Source of the DNA: Anisus vortex
Lineage: Eukaryota > Mollusca > Gastropoda > Planorbidae
Length of the DNA: 64,000 bases
Direction of reading: 5' to 3'
Assembly: GCA_949126835.1 (NCBI GenBank)
Contig: OX421507.1
Coordinates: 9,638,121-9,702,120 of the forward strand
Position 1 is the first letter of the stretch. Every line of letters begins with the position of its first letter. Below the pieces are notes generated by a model. The model saw nothing but the letters and a program-made list of their open reading frames with translations. It searched no databases and was not told the DNA's origin. A program made the translations under genes and the position numbers. This document shows, in pieces, positions 34,225 through 46,200 of the stretch.

Positions 34225-37200
34225 CTGTTCCGCGAAAATACAATCAATAGATAAATAAATCGATAAATAAATCGATTGTACAGTTTTGTACAAATCTCAC
34301 AGATGCACACAAGAGACGTTCAGATAGATTCTATATGTAGTAAGTAAAGTATCCCGTCGGACCAGGGGATGTGTGGCCAACACAAATCCTAGCCACCCTT
34401 AACTTTACCACAGGATTCACCAGGATTGGAACCCATGACCTTCGGTACGACAGCCGAACGCGCTGCTACTCGGCCACCATTCCCCCTACACGCACTGTGT
34501 ACTAGGTTTAAAAGAACAGGTACGTGGGACTTCTATGGTGTATTTTACAGAATTTGTGTAGGGGGCCGTGACACAAGTATTCACGTTTGGTCTAAGCTAG
34601 CATCACTTTGGACACTTTGACCACTTTTAAAATTGTAAGTACTTTTGAACATTGCCATGGTGGAACTGAAAACCCACAAACAAGAAACAACAGTTAAACG
34701 ATTCATAAAAACAAAAGTTTTTCGTACAAATCCTTGATTTGCATTTTCCTTATGCATTAGCATTCCGAAGGCAATAAAACTCCCATTTAGAAATACAACA
34801 CAGTAACAAACTGTGCAATGCTCAGATAAACATAAGGACAATAACACTTTCCTTATCCCATATGCAATGCTCAGATAAACATAAGGACAATAACACTTTC
34901 CTTATCCCATATGCGAAAACAAATGCATAATATAAGTACTCTTTCTTCACTAGTGGCATCAAAGCATGGAATGGGTTGCCTGAACAAATAAGGAAAACCA
35001 TTAACTTAACAATAATTAACCCTTCCCGTACCGACCTACTTCTATCTATGCTGCCTTCAATTCCGCTATATACGCGCCCGGGACTGTAAGGGTTAAAAAA
35101 TGCTAGACTAGACTCAGACCACGGATAACCGTAGGACGCAATAATCTTCTTTATAGAAGGAGCTTCTGTGGTATAAAAGATAAGATACGATGATTTTGCC
35201 AGCCACAAAGAAAACCCACATAATCACTGTTTATCATATGCGTTCAATAGGGATATACCAATCCGCACCAAAAAGTGGGGGTGTGTGGCTGAAAATTTGA
35301 GAAAATGTGTTGTAGGCTATAAGGCTGAAAAGTCCATGTGCCAAGTCTTAACTCGATAGGTTGATGGGAAGTGGGCAAATTAGCCACCAGAAGGTTGAGT
35401 CGCCCTGCCATTCAACCAGAAACATACTTATATACATACAAAAGCGAAGCTAATATGAAGTTGCTGTTGTTTTTTTAAACGCAATTTGAATAGTGCAAGA
35501 CTAGACTCTGACCACGTAGAACGCAATAATCATCTTTTTATAAGAAGCGTCTGTCAGATATAAGATAAGAACATTGACTGTCACGTGACTCACTTTGACC
35601 ACTTCCTCTGGGTACCACATGGCATGCTCGTAACTTCCGTTCTTGCATTTCTGGCACTGTTGACCGTAGAGTTTGAACATGACGTAGCCAGAGTTGGTTG
35701 TGTAGTTGAGGTGAAACCAGAAGATGACCCGTCCTTTCATGGAGGTCCAGCCATGACCGCACTCCTTCAAAGCACAAACAAAGAAAAAAACCTTCAATAT
35801 ACAACATCACCGTTTATTATAATTGAATCCACGTCTAAGGCTGCACTATTTCTTAGATTCTTGCTGTGTCCGCTTCCTCTTTTTTAAGTAATACCCAACT
35901 AAATGACATTAAAGGACATACTAACCCTTCCCGTACCGACCTACTTCTATCTATGCTGCCTTCAGTTCCGCTATATACTCGGGACTGTAAGGGCTAAATA
36001 GCATTAGTAGAATGGCTAAAGATATTTGCAGACTTACTAAATGACATTAGAGGACTATCAAAGTGGTACTAAACGACAATAAAAAAATGAGCTAAATGAC
36101 ATTAAAACACTAGCTTAATGACATTAATAAACTAGCTAAATGAAATTAAAGGATTAGTTGAATAATTAGATATTAGCTAAATGTCATTAAAAGTTTAGCT
36201 AAATGAAATATAAAGAATACTTGATGATATTAAAAGACTAGCTATATGACATTAAAAGACTAGCTATATGACATTAAAAGACTAGCTATATGACATTAAA
36301 AGACTAGCTAGTCTTAGCTACACGTCATTAAAAGACTAGCTAAAAGACATTAAAGGAATAACAGACACTAAAAAATTAACTCAATGACATTATTCAATTG
36401 TCTTTGTTTGTTTTCATACTAAAGGTAAACTGAAAAAACAAAGAGCACTCACCTGACAAGAGAATCTGACCTTGGCACTGTCCTTGAATACTCTCCATCG
36501 GTCACTTGGCGGGAAGAAGGTGGGCACAAGGTACCACGTGTGAGGGAAATACTGGGCAAACAACCGATCGAATTCTCCGTGCCAGACCAGTTCCATCCTG
36601 GAGAAATAGAAGAAAGATAAACACGCCTTTAGCTATATGCAGTCTATAGATACATTAATACAATTGGTGGGCTTATAGAAAGTTATGGCGACCTACGTAT
36701 TCATGTTCACATATTAGAAGAAATGTGACAATAAAAAACGTGCGAATATACGATATTTGAGTGATTCAATTTGTGTGATATTTTATTTTTATTTCAAGTG
36801 TGTATTTTGCATTGATAAAGATTAATTTTCGTTATCTATTCTAAAGAAAACTGTCATTAGCCATACACTACTGTACCCATGGGCCTCAAAGCGGCGTAGT
36901 GTGTAAACCGCCAGTAATTTCTTTGAAACACCGGCGGGCTAACGCATGGGGGACAGCCCCCGCAGCATGTCCGAGATCCATTGCACTGCCGAGAGGCCAC
37001 CGGGTCTCGGTGGGGAGGAAGCAATGGATGCTGCAACCCCGTCTCACGACCCACCCGGTGCCTGGATGCCTGTGCCTATAGTACAGGATTTGTGCTACCG
37101 GGTGACAATGCAGATATACGGGAGAGCCACCACGATAATGATCCTTAGGGGAACCGCAGTGAACGGTCGCTGGCCTGCGGAATCCTTCCATTTTACATGG

Positions 37201-40200
37201 CACGCCACGCCTTGAGCGTGCCGTGGGGTGGCTGGATCCCGGACAGGGTTTTAAATAACCCACTTCTAAAGCGTTACGCCCCGGCTTAAGAGCTTCGGCT
37301 CGTCCGGGTTTTGAGACACTTTACAAGGTCATTAGCCATAATTCCAAAGTAACTTCTTTTTTAATGGGGGGGGGGGGGACAAATAAAATAGAATGAACAG
37401 ATTGTGACTGGAAAATATATACTGTTAAGCAACGTTTTTCGTATAATGTCTTGATATCCATTTTTTTTTTTTTTGTTATTGCGTTTATTTATGTTACGCC
37501 GTATATTTTGCTTTTCGCCCCTAAAAAAATAATAAACACACAAATAAGCCAAGTTAATAGATCTACAAATGATTTTAAAAAAGGGTAAATCACTCAGCTA
37601 TTAATATATAAGCTTATATAAGGGATATAATACATGCATGTCTGTCCCGGCGTTAAAACTTTTTAAATGCATTAAATAAGGATTTTAAAGTGCACACCAT
37701 AATGAAATATGGAATATAAAAATAAAATATAAACAACAGTTTAACAGTGAGGTGAGAGAAGGGGATACACATTTGAAAGAATGGGCTTAACGTCTATGTG
37801 TGAAATTTCAGCTCAATAGCATGGCGGAAAGTGGGTCAATTAGCCTTCCAAATATAAAATACAAAGAAAGTTGGTCGTGATAATACAAATGTCAAGGTGC
37901 GAGGATACAAATGTCAGTGCTTGATATAAACGCTAATCAACTAAAAATAATTTTAAAACACTCTTTTGGAAGTCACTGAAATGATGTTATAATCCAAAAA
38001 AATGATTTGAAATGTAGAAAAAAAAAAAAAAGATGTACTCAACATTAACATGTAAACAGAATTTGTTGGAGTAATCGGTGAGGGCGACCTCTGCAGGGCG
38101 TCAATGGCGGCCACCACTCGCGGGTGCATCGGTTTAGACACGACTAGCATTTTCGTAATAGCCAGCAAAAATATATAAAACAAACTTGAGATTTAGAAAA
38201 TACAAGACTTTAATATTAATTTGTAAAGAAAACGAGAATTAAGAAAAGGCCGAAGATAAAATTTCGTTCATCCGAATCTAGATTTGGCAAGGTTCTAGCA
38301 GACGTGAATCAATTCGGTCGAAAAATAACAGGTTATGCGTTTCAACACGTGATATTAGAATATAATCCCAATAACATATCCATACACAAATCTCGACTAA
38401 TAAATTGTATATCGTTTCACTGTTTTCATTGACCGTTAAATTGATGTTGACACACGCAAAAAAAAAAAAAAACCAACAATTTGCAGGTAATCGGACAAAT
38501 TTTGACGTATTCGATACCCAAATGGATGTTTAAATGTTATGTGATAAACGTATTCGATTATATATATGTTTATAAACTATAAAGTCTGCAAAAGAGATAA
38601 CATAGAGAGGTGTGTAATTAGAATGCATAATCGCACGTGAATGTGTGGGCGGGGTAAAGGGGAAATGAAGGCGAAGACCCAAATCCAAAGGAATAAAAAG
38701 CCGCCTCGGCCCTCGGCTCCTCCCCCCCCCCCCCCACCCAATCTAGAATATTGTACTACATCATTCTTCCAACTTTCTTGAATTGAAATCATTCTTTCCA
38801 TTGAATTATGTCCCTTTCTCCAGTCGCTTTGCCCCATTTATGAAAACTGTTTATAATATAATGAATTTCTATATTTAAAAAGAAAATCAACTACACCCCC
38901 GTTACAACAAACAGCTTAATTGAAATTCAACATAGACAGTTTAAACATTTATATATTTATATATATAGGCCTATATTTAATTATAAGGACTTTTAAAAAC
39001 ATGGGTATGATTTGTTCTATTGAACATGTAACCACGTCACTGAATAGATGATGCAATCGTGTGTCACTGATATGTATAGATAGATATATTGTGTATACAT
39101 TTGATTGAGTCCACTGATCCAGTGCCAAGTAAGCACAATGTCAAGGTCATTGACGAAAAGGAATTTTGGGCGATTCTCTTTGTAATTTTTTTTTTTAAAT
39201 ACAGAGGTCAAACTGCACATAACATCCACACACTTACACAGAAGAACACATAGACTCTATACATTGTGTAGCCTACACATTGTGTTTGTATTGCAGAGCG
39301 TAAATAACACACTAATAAGTTTTAAACTGTGCCCATTAGATCTACAAAATGTGCGAACACACAAAAAACGTGTAATTGTGTACTTAAAGACTATAGGCCT
39401 GTACATATTATGATAATTAGCTTAGATATCAGAATGTGTACACCAGACAAAGTGCGAGATGGACAATTAGACAAACATGTACGCCACAGCTGTTAATGTA
39501 AGTGTGTACATAAAAAGTCATTGATATCAGGTCAAACTATGCGTACATAATATACTGAAAACCTAGATATCAGGTCATCCTATATGTACATGTCATTTCA
39601 TGGCATTTAAAGTCAATAACATCAGGTTTATCTATAATGTACATGTAAGAAGTCAAAGATATAAGGTCAATGTTATTGTTTGGTATTTCGTCAATGTAAC
39701 TGACTGATTTATTATAGAAGTTATTACAGCGTGGGAAAATAGAAGTGAGAGAGAGTCAGAGAGAGTCAGAGAGAGAGACATAGAGAGAGTGAAAGAGAAA
39801 GAGAGAAAGGCCAAATGTAATTAACGAGAACATTAATAAAGAGTCTCTCATCATTGTGATTCGGATGCTTCAGACTCGTACACAAACAAATCATGTCCTG
39901 GATTGCTAATACCGCTTATAACAACCCAGATTTGGCTTTAAAAAAATAACATCTTTTTAGACTTAATTGAATAATTCGCTACTTGATGTCGTGTTCTGAC
40001 GATTACAATATTTAAATACAATAGGCTTAGGAAGGGATGGGATTTGTCTTAGTTTCAGCCATAAATAGGTATCGAAACAGATAAACGGAATGATCCCACA
40101 ATGCATCACGAAGAGAGGCAGTTCGCAGACGTCAAAGCGTTTGGTTACTTTCTTTTTTTTTTAATGAAAATAATTAAACTGACTGTGTTGCTAAAGTCAC

Positions 40201-43200
40201 TAGAATTAATTAGTTTTTTTGTGTAGGCTAAGCCAGGAGAGAGGCACTATAAATTATAATATTTGGGGGTAGGCTAAAGCTTAAAATTAGAATTGAAACA
40301 CACTTCGGTATTTTGGCTTAGTTTAGAATCGTTGTTTGGCTTTTTAAAAACTGTGTTTTGAAATATACAGTTTTTGTCACATTCGTGATACTAAAAGTTC
40401 CTATTGACAGATTGCTCGCCCCCGGGACACCACCAACGCACGGTTACCTTGTCAAATCACAACATAAACCAATAAAATCAACAGCAAATAATTTTGGGGC
40501 TAAAATCCTACCCAACAACAATATGTTCCGTTTAGGCTTAGCGCATACATTTTAAGTTCACAATGTTTTTATAAATCTAAATTAAAGTCTAAAGCAAAAC
40601 CATAATTAAAAACAACAACAAAAAGTCTAAACAGAAATATGTGTATAGATATTTTTTGATGTAGAACTCACCTATGACAGATATTTAATTTGATTGGTTT
40701 GGTCATGACATTGGCCTGTGTAAGCCATAAGTAGCCCATTGCCTAATAATTGTTCCTTGCGAAACCTTTGCCTACTGTTATTCAATAAAGTTATTCTCGT
40801 CTGTTTCTATAAACCCCTAAAAACACAATCTACTTTTAGAATCCGACAATTGGTTCAAACTTCGGAGCTATTGACAAAATGGAATTGTGTAAATTTGGAA
40901 AAAAAGTACGTGTTTTATTTATTTATTTTTTTTGCGTAAAATCGAATTATTTTCCATCAGAACTTCTAACACGATTATTTACAAGATAAAGAAAGATAAA
41001 AAGTAGGGAAAGATAAAAAGTAGGGAAAGATAGAAAGTAGGGAAAGATAGAAAGTAGGGAAAGATAGAAAGTAGGGAAAGATAGAAAGTAGGGAAAGATA
41101 GAAAGTAGGGAAAGATAGAAAGTAGGGAAAGATAGAAAGTAGGGAAAGATAGAAAGTATGGAAAGATAGAAAGTAGGGAAAGATAGAAAGTAGGGAAAGA
41201 TAGAAAGTAGGGAAAGATAGAAAGTAGGGAAAGATAGAAAGTAGGGAAAGATAGAAAGTAGGCAAAGATAGAAAGTAGGGAAAGATAGAAAGTAGGGAAA
41301 GATAGAACGTAGGGAAAGATAGAAAGTAGGCAAAGATAGAAAGTAGGCAAAGATAGAAAGTAGGGAAAGATAGAAAGTAGGGAAAGATAGAAAGTAGGGA
41401 AAGATAGAAAGTAGGGAAATATAGAAAGTAGGGAAATATAGAAAGTAGGGAAAGATAGAAAGTAGGGAAAGATAGAAAGTATGGAAAGATAGAAAGTAGG
41501 GAAAGATAGAAAGTAGGGAAAGATAGAAAGTAGGGAAAGATAGAAAGTAGGGAAAGATAGAAAGTATGGAAAGATAGAAAGTATGGAAAGATAGAAAGTA
41601 GGGAAAGATAGAAAGTAGGGAAAGATAGAAAGTATGGAAAGATAGAAAGTATGGAAAGATAAAAAGTAGGGAAAGATAGAAAGTATGGAAAGATAGAAAG
41701 TAGGGAAAGATAGAAAGTAGGGAAATATAGAAAGTAGGGAAAGATAGAAAGTAGGCAAAGATAGAAAGTAGGGAAAGATAGAAAGTATGGAAAGATAGAA
41801 AGTATGGAAAGATAGAAAGTAGGGAAAGATAGAAAGTAGGGAAAGATAGAAAGTAGGGAAAGATAGAAAGTATGGAAAGATAGAAAGTAGGGAAAGATAG
41901 AAAGTAGGGAAAGATAGAAAGTAGGCAAAGATAGAAAGTAGGGAAAGATAGAAAGTATGGAAAGATAGAAAGTATGGAAAGATAGAAAGTAGGGAAAGAT
42001 AGAAAGTAGGGAAAGATAGAAAGTAGGGAAAGATAGAAAGTAGGGAAAGATAGAAAGTAGGGAAAGATAGAAAGTAGGGAAAGATAGAAAGTAGGGAAAG
42101 ATAGAAAGTAGGGAGAGATAGAAAGTAGGGAAAGATAGAAAGTAGGGTAAGATAGAAAGTAGGGAAAGATAGAAAATAGGGTGAAATGAAACAATGGGAG
42201 ATAAAAAGAATATAAAAGAAATTGAAGCCGAGATCATTAACCAAGACCAGGAAAACTTAAATCCAATGAATAATGTTTAATTTAGTATTGTTGATTTGAA
42301 ACAGACCGATTTACATGTTTTCATATTCGCATTTTCTATCATTTAATATAACAGAAACGTTGTTTTTTTTTACATAACCTAGACGTGACACAGAAGTTGA
42401 TATATATATATATAATAAACGCCTACCACAATTTTCCTTTTAAAACGAAATAAGTTAACAAGGAACATACATTTCGAAGATATAAGTAATAACGCCCTGA
42501 AAATTGTTCGACTAACTCACAAACTAATGTCAAGTAAACTTTAAAAAGTTGTAAAACTAGAGCGTTTAAAAAATGAACACTTTGTACACTATACAGGCCG
42601 AAATGAAACGTAAAAAAACTTTAAACACTGATGAAACTTTAAAAACCAAAAGTTGAAAGAACAAAAATTATAAGAACTCCTGGTTAATTGTGAACATATA
42701 CTCTGTGTGAATAGTGTGTATACTCTGTGTGTGAATAGTGTGTATACTCAGTGGGGGCTTAATTTGCCTTTCTGTTAGAATGTTGCCCTAGATGGTCAGG
42801 GAGTTAAGCTGATCATATCAGATAAGATAAAGGCATTATCCCTTATGACAATCTCTAGCAATACCAACACACCGACATGCGTTTAGACTTCAAGCTCATA
42901 AATGTATTTAACGATTTAGTTTTAAATAGAAAGATGGACTCATTGACTAATTTATTAGTGTAAAATACATGGATAAAATGTTTCATATTTTTAGAATTTC
43001 ACTTCATATTTGCAAAATTTTAAGTTCACATTTCAGAAATATTTGAGGTCATATTTAAGAAAGGAGAAAAAATTTGAGAAATATTAGACTAGATCTAGAT
43101 TTCATATTTGAGAAATATTAGATTTCATATGAGAAATATTGGATTTCATTTTTTAGAAATATTACATTTCATATGAGAAATATGGGATTTCATTTTTTAG

Positions 43201-46200
43201 AAATATTAGATTTCATAATTTAGAAATATCTGTGTACATATTTGAGAAATATTTCAAACAGTTTATAAAAGCGTATTTAAAGAAAAATACTGTCTTAGAC
43301 CTATATAGATTTCAGAATGTGACAGAAGTGTGTTTCAATTGTAACCTTCAATGATATGTTAGGCCTATACATTAGTATACATTAACTTTATCTATGAAAG
43401 CAATGAAAGCGAAAATGTCTAGGTCATATTGACTTTGTCCAAGTTTTAATGACTTAGTGAGGATAAAGTTTATCCATTTAAATGAATGTAGCCCACACAC
43501 TCAAACAGAATTTTAAAAAAACAACAATGTACTGGAATGATCATTGATTGTGTTTTTTTTTTATTACTTGTTTTAAAAAGTCTGCACACGCAGAGAGGTA
43601 TGCGTGTATGAGTGTCTGTGCGTATGTGTGTGTAGTTGTGCCAGTGTGTGACTATGTGACTATCTTGTCAAAGTCACTGATAACTGTGTGAATAAAAAAA
43701 ATTTTTTGTCTAGTTAGGTCTTTCAATCTCACTTCTCTCTCTCTCTCTTTCTCTCTTTCTCTCTTTTTTTCTTTCTCACTATTTTTCTCAAATAAATAGA
43801 AAGAGAAAACGAGATTAAAAAAGAGAAGAGAGACAGGAAAAGAAAGAAAATTGAGAAAACGGGCGAGAAAGAATACGAGAAAAAGAGAGTAAAAGAGAGA
43901 AGGAGAAAGAGAGAGCACGTGAGAGAGAAAGAAAAAAGAATAGTGAGAGAGTGAGAAAGCAAAAAAAATAATTATTAAAATATCAAGAAGGAGGTAAAAG
44001 ACCGCATCAGCAATACTTGATTTTATTTCTGCATTTATAAAAGGGGGCTAATCCTTGTGTCTTAAAGTGGGTTTTAATTTTTCGGGTTATCTTTCTTTGG
44101 TTAAAAAATAACGCTATTTATAACCTACATTATAACAATTAAATATAAAGACTAAAACAAAATTGTAACACATCCTATTTTATTTATTTTAACATATTGA
44201 AATTGTAATAATATTGATCAGAAATGTCAAAGAAGAACAGCTGTTAGAGAAATGATATATCCTATTCACATATTTTTTTAACATTTTGAATGTAAATGTG
44301 TAATTAAATATAAAGAGGGATACAGCAGTCAACAGTGTCCAGCCTGTCATAGTCATAGTTAATAAACTTTATAGATCCTACGTTATTGTTTTGGTCTAGT
44401 TAGGCTACTTGTTATGGTGATTTATGCTGCCGGATATACAGAGAACACAACACTGCCTTTTCTCTGTAAACCTAGACTAGATGTGGTCCCTGTCGTTCTA
44501 GTGCCACGTGTGTAGCTATTTACCTATGTCACCATATTAGACTTGATCACCACAATAGCCTATCTCACCACATTAGACTTGGTCACCACAATAGCCCATG
44601 TCACCATATTATACTAGGTCACAGAATAGCATATGTCACCAAATTAGACATGGTCACACAATAGCCTATGTCACCATATTAGACTTGATCACCACAATAG
44701 CCTATCTCACCACATTAGACTTGGTCACCACAATAGCCCATGTCACCATATTATACTAGGTCACAGAATAGCCTATGTAACCAAATTAGACTTGGTCACC
44801 ACAATAGCCTATGTCACCATACAAGTTACAAAATATGCCTCTGTAATAGACCCTGTCACTCTAATAGCCCATGCCACTCGAATCACCCATGTCACCATAA
44901 TAAGCTATATCACCATTGTAGTATATGTCACTCTAATAGTTCCTGTCACTAAGCTAGCACATCTCAATTAAATAGCCCCTATCACAATTGTAGCATCTGT
45001 CATTCTAATTGACAGACTGTCACTATTTGAGCTCCTGTCACTTTAATAGGCTCTCTCTCTCTCTGTCATACCTTCACCCCACCCTGTCCCCTTCCCACAA
45101 TCCCGCAAACAGCTTTAACTGACCAGTTTGACTTTGAAATGAAAACGTCCGTCAAATTTATCAACCATGATAAACCATCCTTCTGATTGGTTGACAAAGA
45201 TTGCGCGTGAACATTTGACCCGACTCTTCTTCATGTCGTCTGCTCGGCTATCAGTTCATCCCCCCCCCCTTTTTTTTCCAATCCACCCTCACACCCCCTC
45301 TAAGTCTATTCTTGACCTTTACCGATTTTCATCACTCGTATATTTTCCCAGAACACGCCGGAAACCACACACATGCACACACACATACACACATACACAC
45401 CACAAACATAACACACTACACACACGCAGCATCTGGTATAAACCGGTTAATTTAATCCAAGAACATTGTGTCCTACATCAAGGCGATGACGTCAATAGAA
45501 GAACTCTCTGTGTACATTAGAGAGTTTAAAAAAAAAAAACTTTAAATGGTTGACTGCATCCACTGGACCGTGAGATTCTCTCGCCCTACAATAACATTAC
45601 ATGCTTAGGTTTCTTTATTTTTTCTTTCTACTTGCAAAATAGAGGGTGAAGGGAGAGAAAGAGGGAAGGGTTGATTGTTGGTGCAGGAAGATGCGACATG
45701 CAATGTTTGTGTCAACAGAAGTAAAGAAAGTATCCCGTCGTACCATATTGATCCATGGGGGGGGGGGGGGGGCGGTGAAGAAGCGTTTACCAGTTTCTGT
45801 GGCCACGGCATACTAGGGGATCGTGTCGCCCAATGCAAAATGCCCAGCCGCTTTTACTTTACCCCAACTAAAGTCAAGTACCCGTCAGAGCTGGGTAGAC
45901 TCAGGGACACCCTCAGACCCGAGAAACAAATTCTAGCCTTCACCAGGATTCGAACCCAATACCTTCGGTGCGCCAGCGGAACGTGCTGTCGCTCATACCA
46001 CCGTGCCTCCCTGTGCCAACAAAGGAGAGTCCATTTTTACATGCTACACAATAATAATATGCGGTTAGAAATTATTTTTTTTAAAATAAATTATATAGTA
46101 CAGTTAATGGTCTGCGATTTATCATCTTATATATATATATATCACCGAATAAACGTTTTTTTCTTATATAGCACATGTACAGATATACACAAGAGTTTGA

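Larger units (their letters stand above)
34600..35190 (+). repeat. LINE 3' region copy with nested MITE
   Basis: Carries ATGCTCAGATAAACATAAGG, GGCATCAAAGCATGGAATGG, CTGAACAAATAAGG, CTAGACTAGACTCAGACCAC and CTTCTTTATAGAAGGAGC, ending AAGATAAGATAC. A 73-bp MITE (35020-35092) splits it. It contains a 49-bp duplication at 34815-34912. Confidence 0.75.

Noticed and set aside
34011..34254. Plus-strand open frames over 34011-34254
   Set aside because: They are the reverse of the last exon of the minus-strand 3CxxC gene.
38030..38165. Possible extra coding exon in intron 1 of the 3CxxC gene (minus, MHPRVVAAIDALQRSPSP)
   Set aside because: Exons 1 and 2 already join in phase, and no convincing donor follows; the open stretch is short.
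40947..42244. Three overlapping minus-strand frames of 415-421 codons
   Set aside because: They are three readings of one 17-bp repeat without stop words; composition is purely periodic.
43652..43962. Ser/Leu/Phe-rich minus frames
   Set aside because: Encoded by GA/CT-rich simple sequence.
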